Counted from the first letter of the stretch, positions 22,493 to 32,543 are shown. The stretch: DNA of 64,000 bases from Phycisphaerales bacterium (GCA_035627955.1 DASPKU010000006.1:186001-250000), one strand, 5' to 3'. Program-made: numbers and translations. The notes: a model not told the origin generated them from the sequence alone.

Positions 22493-23725
22493 GTGAGCGC
22501 GAGCAGGCCCAAGGTGCTGGTGGCGATGTCGGGCGGGGTGGATTCCTCCGTCGCGGCGGCGCTGCTCCAGCGCGAGGGGTACGAGGTGGTCGGGTGCTTC
22601 ATGCGGCTTGGGTCGCCAGGGGAGACCTTGGATGAGCTGATCCCGGGGGAAGAAGCGTGCCCGGCTAGCTCGGCTGGGGCGGGCAAGGGCGTGAAGATCG
22701 GGCACCAGGGGTGCTGCTCCATCAACGACGCGGCGGACGCGCGGCTGGTCGCGGCGGAGCTGGGCATCCCGTTCTACGTGTGCAACTTCAAGAAGGACTT
22801 CGGGCGGATCATCGACTACTTCGTGGATGAGTACGCCGCGGGTCGGACGCCCAACCCGTGCGTGCGGTGCAACGACTGGCTGAAGTTCGGCAAGCTGCAC
22901 GAGTACGCGCGGCAGATCGGGGCGGAGTTTGTCGCGAGCGGGCACTATGCCCGGGTGGCAAGGTGCCAAAGTGGCGGAGTTGCAGCGTGCGGAGACGAGT
23001 TCGCCCTGTTGCGCGGCGTTGATCACAGCAAGGACCAGAGCTATGTGCTCTTCGGCGTGCCGCGGGCGCAGCTGGCGCACATGCTGCTGCCGATCGGTGG
23101 TATGGCGAAGCCGCGGGTGAGGGAACTCGCGAAGGAGTTCGGGCTGCCGGTGTTCGACAAGCCGGACTCGCAGGAGATCTGCTTCGTTCCTGACAACGAC
23201 TACGCGGGGTTGGTGGAGCGGCGGCGGCCGGGCGTGGTGAGCACGGGAAAGATCGTGGACCGCGAGGGTCGCGAGGTCGGTGAGCACGGTGGGCAGCATC
23301 GTTTCACGGTGGGGCAGCGCCGCGGCCTGGATATCTCGCTCGGCTACCGCGTGTACGTGACCGGCAAGGACCCGAAGACGAACACGGTGACGGTTGGCGG
23401 GAAGTCGGACCTGATGGCGGCGTCGTGTGTGGTGGGGGAGGCGAACTGGCTCATCGAGGAGCCCGCGGGAGAAGTTCGCTGCTGGGCGAAGTACAGGTAC
23501 AACACGCCGGCGTGCGAGGCGCGGGTGCGGGTGATTGAGTGCGCGGAGTTCGCGACCCCATCGAGCCGGACCGGCCGGTTCGTGGTGGAGTTCGAGCGGC
23601 CGCAGGAGGCGGTGGCCGCGGGGCAGGCGGTGGTGCTGTACGGGAACGACAGCACCGGTCGCGGGACCGGTGCTGACAGAGTTCTGGGTGGCGGGTGGAT
23701 CGAGAGCGTGGCCTTAGCGAAGTAA
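22493..23725 (+). CDS. mnmA: tRNA 2-thiouridine(34) synthase MnmA
   Basis: 410 residues from GTG 22493. The PP-loop 'VAMSGGVDSS' binds ATP. Catalytic Cys residues are in 'NPCVRCN' and 'DSQEICFVPD'. 'GHYAR' and 'KDQSYVLFG' are hallmark motifs. It thiolates U34 of tRNA Lys, Glu and Gln. The start overlaps no gene and lies 18 bp after the HDOD gene. A small AAGTGGC-family trace (22955-22985) sits right after 'GHYAR', and an extra Cys-rich insert (about 50-70) precedes 'HQGCCSINDAADAR'. Confidence 0.95.
   Translation: MSASRPKVLVAMSGGVDSSVAAALLQREGYEVVGCFMRLGSPGETLDELIPGEEACPASSAGAGKGVKIGHQGCCSINDAADARLVAAELGIPFYVCNFKKDFGRIIDYFVDEYAAGRTPNPCVRCNDWLKFGKLHEYARQIGAEFVASGHYARVARCQSGGVAACGDEFALLRGVDHSKDQSYVLFGVPRAQLAHMLLPIGGMAKPRVRELAKEFGLPVFDKPDSQEICFVPDNDYAGLVERRRPGVVSTGKIVDREGREVGEHGGQHRFTVGQRRGLDISLGYRVYVTGKDPKTNTVTVGGKSDLMAASCVVGEANWLIEEPAGEVRCWAKYRYNTPACEARVRVIECAEFATPSSRTGRFVVEFERPQEAVAAGQAVVLYGNDSTGRGTGADRVLGGGWIESVALAK
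22955..22985 (+). repeat. partial AAGTGGC-family unit inside mnmA
   Basis: GGGTGGCAAGGTGCCAAAGT-type sequence is translated 'VARCQSGGVAA', in the same frame as the 'VAKWQSGEVA' of the dnaE2 copies. It is short and degenerate, so assignment is tentative. Confidence 0.45.
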
Positions 23726-23768
23726 GACACGACCGTCAGGGCACGTCGTGGCGCGGGGTAACTGACGA

Positions 23769-24470
23769 TCACACGCGGGCGGGTTCCGCCATGCGGCCGG
23801 GCACGTGCACGGCCGCGTGGCTAGGGCGCGGAGGTTCGGGGTCCTCCTTCTCACCCGTGATCGGATTGTTGAAGTGGGACTCCTGCACGGGGACGACTGA
23901 CTCGAGGATGTGCTCAAGGACGCGCCCGGGCGAGCCGGTGGCGTCGACCTCCTTGATGATGTCCCGGGGGTAGTACTCGAGGACGGGGAACGTCTCGCGC
24001 TCGTACACGTCCCAGCGGCGGCGGATGACCTCTTCCTTGGCGTCGTCGATGCGGTTTTCCTTCAGGGCCCGGCGGCGGAGACGCTTGATCATCTCCTCCT
24101 TGTTGGGGCACACCAGGTGCAGGATGCAGAGCACCTCGATGTGGTCCTCGAGGATGCGGGCCTGGTTGACGTTGCGCGGGATGCCGTCCAGCACGAGGAG
24201 GTCGACGTGCGGCTTGAAGTCGGCGAGGACCGTGCGGGCCTTCATGTTGTTGTGCCACATCTCGATGGTGGCCTCGTCGGGGACGAGCTCGCCGCGGGAC
24301 GAGTACTGCATGAAGAGCTTGCCCAGGTCGCTGGACATGTCGAGCGTGCGGAAGACCTCGCCGCAGGAGAGGTGGTAGAAGCCGGGGATGGACCCCAGGA
24401 TCTTGCCCTGCGTGCCCTTGCCGGCGCCGGGGGCGCCGAAGAGGAGGACGGTCTGGTAACGCTGAGCCAT
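23769..24470 (-). CDS. adk: adenylate kinase family protein
   Basis: 233 residues. P-loop 'LLFGAPGAGKGTQ' (about 8-20), NMP-binding region with 'LSCGEVFR', and 'VLDGIPRNVNQA' where adenylate kinases have DG.PR. The lid is short and has no Zn Cys cluster. The C-terminal 30 residues (after 'VVPVQESHFNNPITGEK') are an extension. It equilibrates AMP and ATP with ADP in the cytoplasm. As NMP-binding residues deviate ('CGEVFRT'), specificity for another NMP cannot be excluded. Confidence 0.82.
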   Translation of the reverse strand: MAQRYQTVLLFGAPGAGKGTQGKILGSIPGFYHLSCGEVFRTLDMSSDLGKLFMQYSSRGELVPDEATIEMWHNNMKARTVLADFKPHVDLLVLDGIPRNVNQARILEDHIEVLCILHLVCPNKEEMIKRLRRRALKENRIDDAKEEVIRRRWDVYERETFPVLEYYPRDIIKEVDATGSPGRVLEHILESVVPVQESHFNNPITGEKEDPEPPRPSHAAVHVPGRMAEPARV

Positions 24471-24670
24471 GGCGAGTCTCCCGATGTCGTACGGCCGGCG
24501 ACGCCGACCAGTTGGGGCGGTTACACCCTAAACCGCAAACCGGGTCATAGCAAGGCAGAACCGGCTGATCGGGCGTTTACCCCGCCCGGCGGTAGGGGTT
24601 GGAACGGCTGCCCGGGGCAGGGCCCGGGGGTGCACCGGTCTGTGGTGTCTGGTCGGGTTTGGCGCAGGAG

Positions 24671-25816
<1,146 letters not shown>

Positions 25817-26350
25817 TCAGGCGTTGCCCGGGGGCGGGTCGCCCGCGTGCGTGGCCCGCCACTGCGTGATGGAGACGTGCAGGTCGGCGAGGGAAGCAAG
25901 GGCGATGCGGGTTTCGCGGAGGAGTTTGAGTGACCCGGCGACCAGGCCCGCGACGCCCAGCACCGCGAGGAGGGAGGTCATCACCTGCGTGAACAGCGGC
26001 ACGCCGGGGATGCTGAAGTAGCCCGCAAAGGCGCCCAGCAGGGCCATGCAGGTGCCCGCCGCGAAGCAGCCCGCGGCGAAGTAGAAGCTGCGGAGGCCGC
26101 TCACGAGCATCTCGGCGCGCCGGTGGGCGTGCTGGAACTCGCGGTGGTTGGCGGCTGTGTCGATGCCCGGCGACTTGGCGTTGAGGATCGCGGTGGAGGC
26201 GAGGCGGGCGCGGTCGGAGGCGCGGGCGAGGCGGTTGCTGGTGCTCAGGATCAGCAGCGTGGACGCGTTGGTGAGGATCGCCGGCGCAGCGAGGAACGTG
26301 AGCACCGCGAAGGGGTTGTCGGCGATGTGGGTGTCGATGGGTGCGTCCAT
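25817..26350 (-). CDS. DUF2721 family membrane protein
   Basis: 177 residues. 'NPFAVLTFLAAPAILTNASTLLILSTSNRLARASDRAR' at the N-terminus is the hallmark of DUF2721. Membrane segments lie at about 12-34, 88-110 and 118-142. Function unknown. It follows the dihydroorotase gene by 36 bp on the same strand and may be co-transcribed with it. Confidence 0.85.
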   Translation of the reverse strand: MDAPIDTHIADNPFAVLTFLAAPAILTNASTLLILSTSNRLARASDRARLASTAILNAKSPGIDTAANHREFQHAHRRAEMLVSGLRSFYFAAGCFAAGTCMALLGAFAGYFSIPGVPLFTQVMTSLLAVLGVAGLVAGSLKLLRETRIALASLADLHVSITQWRATHAGDPPPGNA

Positions 26351-26386
26351 CGGGGCTCCGGGGCGGGGCGGCTTTGCGAGGAGAAG

Positions 26387-27709
26387 TCAGGCCATCGCGG
26401 GCTGCTTCGCGTGCGAGTTCTCGTAGACAACCTTGCCCGCGACGATGGTGTGGGTGGCGCGGCCCTTCACCTTGCGGCCCAGGAACGGCGTGTTCCAGGA
26501 ACGTGAACGGAGTTCCGCGCGGGTGATGGTCCACTCGAGGTCGGGATCGATGATGGTGAGGTCGGCGGGCCCGCCGGTCGTGAGCTTGCCCAGGCCCTGA
26601 CGATCGAGGTTGCAGAGGCGGGCTGGCTCGAGGGTCATCATGGCGATCATGCGCGGCCAGTCGATGAGACCCGTCGCGATGAGCGCCTCGGCGTAGAGGG
26701 CGAGCGCGGTCTCCAGTCCGATGAAACCGAACGGTGCGTCCTCGAACGGCAGGGCCTTCTCGTCGGCCGAGTGCGGCGCGTGGTCGGTGGCGAGGATCGT
26801 GATGGTGCCGTCGGCGACGCCCTGGCGCACGGCCTGCACGTCCTTGCTCTCGCGAAGGGGAGGGTTCACCTTCGCGAGCGTGTTGTAGCCGTCGCAGGCT
26901 TCGTGGGTGAGCAGGAGGTGGTGGGGGGCCGCCTCGGCGGTGATGTTCTTGTGCCCGGCTGCGCGGGCGCGCCGGATGATGTCCACCGATTCGCCCGAGG
27001 AGATGTGCTGCACGTGGTAGCGGCTGCCCGCGGCGGCGCGGGCGAGGCGGATGTCGCGCTCGATGATGATCTCTTCGGCCACGCGGGGCCAGCCGCCCAG
27101 GCCCAGGCGGGTGGAGACTTCGCCGGCGTGCATGGCCGCGCCCTTGGTGAGGGTGGGGTCCTGGCAATGCTGCATGAAGCACAGGCCGGTGGCGGAGGTG
27201 GCGGCGAGGACGCGGGCCATCATGCCGGCGGTCGGGATGCAGTCGCCATCGTCGGAGAAGGCGACCGCGCCCGCGCGGGCCATGAGGGCAATCTCGGTGA
27301 GGTCCTCGCCCTTGCGGCCCTTGGTGGCGGCGGCGACGGGGAAGACGCGGCAGGCCGCGGTGGCCGCGGAGCGGGCGAGGACAAAGCCGACCAGCTCGGG
27401 CGTGTCCAGGGCCGGGCTGGTGTTGGGCATGCAGCAGACAGTGGTGAACCCGCCGGCGACCGCGGCCTGCGAGCCGGTGGCGAGGGTCTCCTTGTGCTCC
27501 TGCCCGGGCTCGCGGAGGTGGACGTGAGGGTCGATGAGGCCAGGGGTGACGAGGCAGCCCTCGGCGTCAATCACGCGGTCCGCGGGGGAGCGGGAGAGGC
27601 CGGGGCCAATGGCGGTGATCCTCCCGTCACGCACTGCGACGTCGGCGACCTGGTCCATCCCCGAGGCAGGGTCGATGAGGCGCCCGCCGACGATGAGCAG
27701 AGAATCCAT
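26387..27709 (-). CDS. pyrC: dihydroorotase, class I
   Basis: 440 residues from ATG 27709 ('MDSLLIVGGRLIDPASG'). Amidohydrolase fold with metal ligands in 'DPHVHLREPG', a His in 'YHVQHISSGE' and the late Asp in 'ATDHAPHSADEK'. It interconverts carbamoyl-aspartate and dihydroorotate in pyrimidine synthesis. No pyrB is adjacent. A second amidohydrolase (hydA, 53483) is in the window but has distinct hydantoinase motifs. Confidence 0.93.
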   Translation of the reverse strand: MDSLLIVGGRLIDPASGMDQVADVAVRDGRITAIGPGLSRSPADRVIDAEGCLVTPGLIDPHVHLREPGQEHKETLATGSQAAVAGGFTTVCCMPNTSPALDTPELVGFVLARSAATAACRVFPVAAATKGRKGEDLTEIALMARAGAVAFSDDGDCIPTAGMMARVLAATSATGLCFMQHCQDPTLTKGAAMHAGEVSTRLGLGGWPRVAEEIIIERDIRLARAAAGSRYHVQHISSGESVDIIRRARAAGHKNITAEAAPHHLLLTHEACDGYNTLAKVNPPLRESKDVQAVRQGVADGTITILATDHAPHSADEKALPFEDAPFGFIGLETALALYAEALIATGLIDWPRMIAMMTLEPARLCNLDRQGLGKLTTGGPADLTIIDPDLEWTITRAELRSRSWNTPFLGRKVKGRATHTIVAGKVVYENSHAKQPAMA

Positions 27710-27850
27710 GCGGGGCAGGATACGGGCTTGGTGAGGCGGTTTGTGGGCCATGGGAAGGGTTTACGGGCCGTCTTGGAAACGTGTTTTCAGCGGGCCTATC
27801 CTCCCCTCTAACCCACTGGGGCTTTCGGGCGTCAGGGGTGACATGGTGAA

Positions 27851-27925
27851 CGGGGTATAGCGCAGCTTGGTTAGCGCGTCTGACTGGGGGTCAGAAGGTC
27901 GGCGGTTCGAATCCGCCTACCCCGA
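27851..27925 (+). tRNA. tRNA-Pro(GGG)
   Basis: A 75-nt cloverleaf: acceptor CGGGGTA/TACCCCG, anticodon stem TCTGA/TCAGA with loop CTGGGGG (anticodon GGG), and T-arm GGCGG-TTCGAAT-CCGCC. CCA is not encoded. A terminator follows. Confidence 0.95.
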
Positions 27926-27935
27926 CTTGGAGATC

Positions 27936-27972
27936 GCCCCGCAGGTTGATGACCTGCGGGGCTGTCGTTTTT
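27936..27972 (+). terminator. Rho-independent terminator after tRNA-Pro
   Basis: A perfect 11-bp stem GCCCCGCAGGT/ACCTGCGGGGC has loop TGATG and is followed by TGTCGTTTTT. Confidence 0.9.
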
Positions 27973-28059
27973 GGGGCTTGAGCATCTACCTTCCGCACGC
28001 CCCGTAACGGCCCCGCGTTGAGCGGGCGGGCGAGTGCTCCCCGGGTTAGTATCGGTCGC

Positions 28060-28563
28060 GTGAGCGCCCGCGACGCCTACGACACGATCGGTGCGATCCT
28101 GAACATCCATTCGATGGTCACCGGTTTTCTCATCGAGACGGTGGAGGATGTTCCAGAGTCGCGCATGGCGGAGCAGCCGGGTGGGATCGTCAATCATCCG
28201 GCATGGACGCTTTCGCACCTCAACGCGTACGCGGGGGTGTTGCTGTCGATGCTCGATGATCAGAGCGCGCCGACGGCCACCGCGGAGATGGAACGGTTCG
28301 GGTACGGCTCCAATCCGGTGCCCGAGCGGGGTGTGTATGCGATGAAGCGCGAGCTGCTCGACACATTCAGGGAGCGCAACACGCGGCTTGGGGCGGTTGT
28401 CGCGGAGAAGCACGCAGACTACTTCCCGCGGCCCGCGCCGGGCAGGTTCCAGCCGCAGTTGATTGGGCACATCGCTATTACGCTGCTCGTGGCGCACCCG
28501 CCGCATCACTTGGGCCAGCTGAGGCAGTGGCGGCGGGCGGCGGGGCTCGCGGGGAGAGCGTGA
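28060..28563 (+). CDS. DinB-like superfamily protein
   Basis: 167 residues from GTG 28060 (start uncertain; an upstream in-frame start at 28018 exists). A four-helix protein with His positions typical of DinB/YfiT-like metal sites: 'HPAWTLSHLNAYAG' and 'VAHPPHHLGQLRQWRRAAG'. DinB-superfamily proteins are often metal-dependent thiol transferases; the substrate is unknown. The DUF1801 gene follows at 40 bp. Confidence 0.78.
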   Translation: MSARDAYDTIGAILNIHSMVTGFLIETVEDVPESRMAEQPGGIVNHPAWTLSHLNAYAGVLLSMLDDQSAPTATAEMERFGYGSNPVPERGVYAMKRELLDTFRERNTRLGAVVAEKHADYFPRPAPGRFQPQLIGHIAITLLVAHPPHHLGQLRQWRRAAGLAGRA

Positions 28564-28602
28564 AGACCGCAGTCCGAGTGAGGCAAGTCGAAAGGGATCG
28601 GA

Positions 28603-29112
28603 ATGGCGAAGAAGGCGAGCCGCGATGGCCGGAGTACCTCGACGGGCAGCGGGCCGGCGCGGACGGCGACCGTATCGAAGCGACGCGCGAACACCGCGAA
28701 GACACGTAAGCCGAAGCTGCTCTCGGGTGGCAACCCGCAGATCGCAAAGGGTGACGGGGACGGCCCGGTGCAGGCGTACATCGCGGCCATGCCGGGGTGG
28801 AAGCGGGATGTGGGGCGGCGGCTGGACGCGATGATTGAGCGCATCGTGCCTGGGGTGAAGAAGGCCGTGCGGTGGAACTCGCCGTTCTATGGCGTCGAGG
28901 GGCAGGGCTGGTTCATCGGGGTGCACTGCATCACGAAGTACATCAAGGTGGCGTTCTTCAGCGGTGCGTCACTGGAGCCCCAGCCGCCGGTGGATTCCAA
29001 GCACAAGGACGTGCGGTACTTCCACATATACGAGGGCGATCGAGTGGAGACGCCGCAGCTGGAGGACTGGGTCCGGCAGGCGGCGGCACGCCCGGGGACT
29101 GACTGCTTCTGA
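28603..29112 (+). CDS. DUF1801 domain protein
   Basis: 169 residues. The first 45 are Lys/Arg/Thr/Ser-rich and basic. The rest carries the DUF1801 (YdhG-like) pattern 'VQAYIAAMPGWKRDVGRRLDAMIERIVPGV', 'VRWNSPFYGVEG', 'ITKYIKVAFFSG'. Function unknown; the basic tail could bind nucleic acid. It follows the DinB-like gene on the same strand. Confidence 0.82.
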   Translation: MAKKASRDGRSTSTGSGPARTATVSKRRANTAKTRKPKLLSGGNPQIAKGDGDGPVQAYIAAMPGWKRDVGRRLDAMIERIVPGVKKAVRWNSPFYGVEGQGWFIGVHCITKYIKVAFFSGASLEPQPPVDSKHKDVRYFHIYEGDRVETPQLEDWVRQAAARPGTDCF

Positions 29113-29164
29113 TGAGCGATGACCGGCGCCATTGATCGCGCGGTCGGGCCCACTACCCTGCCGC

Positions 29165-30052
29165 ATGCAGGCAGGACGGACGACGCCGGCGGGGGACTTT
29201 GATTACGACCAGTTCGGGCGCGGGTATTCGCAGCTGCGGCGGACGGAGCCGCGGATCGCGGCGATGGTGCACGCGGCTCTCGGGAATGCACGCACGGTTG
29301 TAAACGTAGGCGCGGGTGCGGGGTCGTACGAGCCGCGGGACCGGTACGTGGTGGCGATCGAGCCGTCGGCGGCGATGCGAGCGCAGAGGCCGCGGGAGAT
29401 TGCGCCGGCGATCGACGGCGTGGCAGAGCGGCTGCCGCTGGATGACGGCTCGGTGGACGCGGCCATGTCGACGCTCTCGGTGCACCAGTGGCAGGACTGG
29501 CGACGGGGACTGCGGGAACTGCGGCGGGTGAGCCGCGGGCCGGTCGTGGTCATGACCTTCGATGGTGACGAGATCAACCGCTTCTGGCTGGCGGAGTACT
29601 GCCCGGAGGTGATCGCGGCCGAGCACGGGCGGTTTCCTCCGATCGCGGAGATCGCGGCAGTGCTAGGAGGCCGCACGCGGGTGCAGAAGGTGCCGATCCC
29701 GATCGACTGCGTGGACGGGTTCACGGAGGCGTACTACGCCCGGCCTGCGGCGTTTCTGGACGCGCGGGTGCGTGGTTCTCAGTCGGCATGGGGCTTTGTG
29801 AGCGCTGAGGTGCAGGAGCGGTTCGTGCGTGAGCTGACGGCCGAAATCGAGAACGGCGAGTGGGAGCGCAAGCACGGGCACCTGCGGAGCGAGCCGGTGT
29901 TCTGGGGGGCGCTGCGGCTGATTGTGAGCGAGCCGTGGGGCGCGCATCCGAAGCATCGAGATGAGGACATCTCGGTGGCATGGGCGTCGCCCGGATCAAG
30001 CGCTCAGCAAGGGCCGCCGCCGAGGACGCGGAAGAACGACTCGATGTCCTGA
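29165..30052 (+). CDS. class I SAM-dependent methyltransferase
   Basis: 295 residues from ATG 29165. Motif I is 'VVNVGAGAGSYEP', then 'VVAIEPSAAMRAQR', 'AERLPLDDGSVDAAMSTLSVHQW' and 'LRELRRVSRGPVVVMTFDG' follow, a methyltransferase-11-like Rossmann fold. Substrate unknown. The last 30 or so residues are read through a CACCGAGATG-family palindrome (29954-29979) and then antisense to the dockerin tail of the next gene, overlapping it by 49 bp; the natural C-terminus may have ended just before the palindrome. Confidence 0.85.
   Translation: MQAGRTTPAGDFDYDQFGRGYSQLRRTEPRIAAMVHAALGNARTVVNVGAGAGSYEPRDRYVVAIEPSAAMRAQRPREIAPAIDGVAERLPLDDGSVDAAMSTLSVHQWQDWRRGLRELRRVSRGPVVVMTFDGDEINRFWLAEYCPEVIAAEHGRFPPIAEIAAVLGGRTRVQKVPIPIDCVDGFTEAYYARPAAFLDARVRGSQSAWGFVSAEVQERFVRELTAEIENGEWERKHGHLRSEPVFWGALRLIVSEPWGAHPKHRDEDISVAWASPGSSAQQGPPPRTRKNDSMS
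29954..29979. repeat. CACCGAGATG-family palindrome at the methyltransferase 3' end
   Basis: CATCGAGATG-AGGA-CATCTCGGTGGC, a copy of the palindromes at 3522-3545 and 61687-61712, translated as 'HRDEDISVA'. Confidence 0.7.
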
Positions 30053-31278
30053 TCGGTGCCCGCGTCGCCATCGGCGTTGAAGTCCGAGCCGCCGGGGAAG
30101 CACGATGCGCAGCAGGTGCCGCCGAGGCATGCGAAGAAGGCCTCAATGTCCTGGTCGGTGCCGATGTCGCCGTCGCCGTTGTAGTCGGCGGTGCCGCACA
30201 CGGGCGTCGAGGGAAGCAGAGCCATCTGACGCAGGTCGTCGATTCCCGTCCCGGTTGCGACCAGCAGGTTCGCCCGCTCGCCGGGCGTGCTGAAGAGACC
30301 GTCGTTGTCTACGTCGTGAAGGTGCACGATCCGCTTGCCGGTGTTGTCGCTCAGGAGGAGGTCGCCGTTGGGCAGCGAAAGAACATCGGAGATGCCGAAG
30401 TTGGCCTCGCCGGTCGAGAACACCATGACAGCCTCGCCCGCGTCGTCCGCGTCCCCGTCCGCGGAGGTGTCGGCCAGCCGCAGGATCTGGTCGACGCCGC
30501 CCGAAGCAAGGTTGGTGTAGTACAGCGAGCCGGGGCGTGCTTGGTCTTTCTCGAGGATGAGCCCTGCGTTGGTGCCGGTGTACCAGCGGCGGAACTCCAT
30601 GGTGTCGTCGTCCGCACGCCCGTTGCCGTTGAGGTCCTCGATGCGGTAGACGCCGAACAGGCCGGAGGACGAGTTACGCAGATAACCCACGCCCGCCCCG
30701 TCGACCACGATCTCCTGCGGGCTGAACGGGCCGCCGCAGGACACGAAAGCAACCGGGCTATCGGCGACCCAAGCCGACATTTCGCCAGGCCCCTGCCAGT
30801 TCCCGTCGGCGTTGACGTCGCGGCAGCGGTACACCGCGTCGCAGCCGGAGGCGTTGCTCGAGTTGACCACGAGCACGTCGCCACTGGGCATGAATGAGCC
30901 GCCGCTCGGGGCCGCCGTGCTCGCGCCTGAGGCGTTGCTGACATCCGAGAGCAGGCGCGACTCGCCCGCGTCCAGCACGTCGCCATCAGCGTTGAGATCC
31001 TTGAACCAGTAGTAGGCACGCACGGCGGTGTCCCCACCGATGATGGTGCCGTCGGGCGCCGCGAATAACGCGTTGATGCTGTCGGGCAGTCCTGTGCCGG
31101 AAGCGTTGGTCTCGTCGTACCAGAGGAAGATTTCTTCGGTCTCGATCGACCCGTTGTTGTTGACGTCCGTGAGACGCCAGATCTTGTTCGTCCCGCGGTC
31201 GGCGAGCAGCAGCGACACACCCGCATGGGCGGTTGAGGTCAGTGAAGCAACGACAACGGCGAGAACGGCAGTGCGCAT
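30004..31278 (-). CDS. secreted protein with GC-type dockerin tail
   Basis: 424 residues. Signal peptide MRTAVLAVVVASLTSTAHAG. The body consists of beta-propeller-like repeats with acidic loops ('DRGTNKIWRLTDVNNNGSIE', 'YRCRDVNADGN', 'IEDLNGNGRADDD', 'LHDVDNDGLFSTPGER'). The tail 'DYNGDGDIGTDQDIEAFFACL' plus 'DFNADGDAGTDQDIESFFRVL' and terminal 'GGGPC' matches the tails of the genes at 17538 and 58746. Likely surface or extracellular. A Fur-like palindrome overlaps its candidate promoter. Confidence 0.85.
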   Translation of the reverse strand: MRTAVLAVVVASLTSTAHAGVSLLLADRGTNKIWRLTDVNNNGSIETEEIFLWYDETNASGTGLPDSINALFAAPDGTIIGGDTAVRAYYWFKDLNADGDVLDAGESRLLSDVSNASGASTAAPSGGSFMPSGDVLVVNSSNASGCDAVYRCRDVNADGNWQGPGEMSAWVADSPVAFVSCGGPFSPQEIVVDGAGVGYLRNSSSGLFGVYRIEDLNGNGRADDDTMEFRRWYTGTNAGLILEKDQARPGSLYYTNLASGGVDQILRLADTSADGDADDAGEAVMVFSTGEANFGISDVLSLPNGDLLLSDNTGKRIVHLHDVDNDGLFSTPGERANLLVATGTGIDDLRQMALLPSTPVCGTADYNGDGDIGTDQDIEAFFACLGGTCCASCFPGGSDFNADGDAGTDQDIESFFRVLGGGPC

Positions 31279-31327
31279 GGGACTCTCTCCAGGCGAGTGT
31301 CCATCAGCCTATCCGGCTGAAACGCAG

Positions 31328-31344
31328 TTGCAACTCAGTCTCAA
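31328..31344 (-). promoter_or_regulatory. Fur-like palindrome over a candidate -35 box
   Basis: TTGCAACTCAGTCTCAA is an imperfect 8-1-8 palindrome of the kind seen in Fur-family operators. On the minus strand, TTGCAA within it and TAGGCT 16 bp downstream could be the promoter of the dockerin gene starting at 31278. Evidence is by eye only. Confidence 0.3.
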
Positions 31345-31355
31345 CAAGGTTTTGT

Positions 31356-32543
31356 CTAGAGCGCCCGGCGCAGCTCGCTGCCCAGCCGCTGGAGGTGATC
31401 CAGGGTGTGCTTTGCGGACACGGTCAACCGGAAGAACATGGGCGTCGGGCCGCCGGGGTACTCGATGAAGGGGGCGTAGATGCCGGCCTCGAGCAGCTCG
31501 CGGTGCACGCGTTCCATGGTCTCGCGGGACTCGAGCGTGAAGGTGAAGATCGGGACCTTCTCGGAGGCGGTGGAAGTGGCGGGCGGCGTGAGGGTGGCGG
31601 TACCACCTGCGTGGGCGGCGTGGGGGGCTTGGAGACGGGAAGAGGTGTTGATCGAGACGTCGCTGAGCTCGATGTTGAGGTCGGCGAGGATCTGGCGCAG
31701 GGCGGCGGTGTTGCGGCGCAGGAGGGCCACCAGCTCAGTTTCACGCTGCATAACGCCCAGGGCGGCCCGCACGGCCATGGCGATGGGCGTAGGCGCGGGC
31801 GTGGAGCGGCGGTAGACGTCCGCCTGCTCGCGGACCTGGTCGATGAGGGTGCGGCGGCCGAGGACCGCGCCGCCGTAGCAGCCGAAGCCCTTGGCCAGGG
31901 TGGTGGTGATGCACAGGCGGGGGTCGCTGAGTCCCGTCTCGTTCACGGTGCCGCGCCCGAGCTCGCCTAGCACGCACACGCCGTGGCAGTCGTCGACGAT
32001 GAGCGTGCTGCGGTGCTTAGGGAGGATGGCAAGGAGGTCGGCGACGGGGGCCACCGCGCCGTCGGCGGCGAAGACGCCATCGGTGAACAGGGCGATCCCC
32101 TGGTCGCCGTACTGACGCACCAGCCACGCGGCGGAATCGGGGTTCAGGTGCTCGTACTCGAAGACCTGCATGCCCGCCGAGGTGGCCGCGGAGCGGAGGC
32201 TGCGGTGGGCGCGGGCGTCGATGAGGGCGACGCCGTGCTTGTGGCAGAGGGCCTGAGCAATGGCGATGTTGGCCGTGTAGCCCTCTGCGGTGAGGATCGC
32301 GGCTTCCTGGCCGATGAACGCGGCCAGTTCGCGCTCGAGGCTCTCGTGAACGTTGGTGTTGCCGGTGGTCTCACGCGAGGCGGTGGTGCTGATTCCGTAG
32401 CGGGCGAGGCCCTCGCGCACGGCGCCGAGCACGGCCGGGTGGTGCGCGAGGCCGAGGTAGTTGCAACCGCCGAAAGCGAGCAGTTCACGCCCGTCGACGG
32501 TCATGTGCGTGGCGGTAGAGGATTCGACGTTGAGACGGGCCAT
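31356..32543 (-). CDS. alpha-oxoamine synthase family aminotransferase (KBL/BioF-like)
   Basis: 395 residues from ATG 32543; the upstream frame is read through a repeat (32575-32601) and is rejected. PLP fold type I with 'GGCNYLGLAHHP', 'DDCHGVCVLGELGRG' and the Schiff-base Lys in 'TTTLAKGFGCYGG'. The family (2-amino-3-ketobutyrate CoA ligase, 8-amino-7-oxononanoate synthase, serine palmitoyltransferase) condenses an amino acid with an acyl-CoA. No other biotin genes are nearby. The DapB-like dehydrogenase gene lies 108 bp upstream on the same strand, suggesting a shared pathway. Confidence 0.85.
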   Translation of the reverse strand: MARLNVESSTATHMTVDGRELLAFGGCNYLGLAHHPAVLGAVREGLARYGISTTASRETTGNTNVHESLERELAAFIGQEAAILTAEGYTANIAIAQALCHKHGVALIDARAHRSLRSAATSAGMQVFEYEHLNPDSAAWLVRQYGDQGIALFTDGVFAADGAVAPVADLLAILPKHRSTLIVDDCHGVCVLGELGRGTVNETGLSDPRLCITTTLAKGFGCYGGAVLGRRTLIDQVREQADVYRRSTPAPTPIAMAVRAALGVMQRETELVALLRRNTAALRQILADLNIELSDVSINTSSRLQAPHAAHAGGTATLTPPATSTASEKVPIFTFTLESRETMERVHRELLEAGIYAPFIEYPGGPTPMFFRLTVSAKHTLDHLQRLGSELRRAL

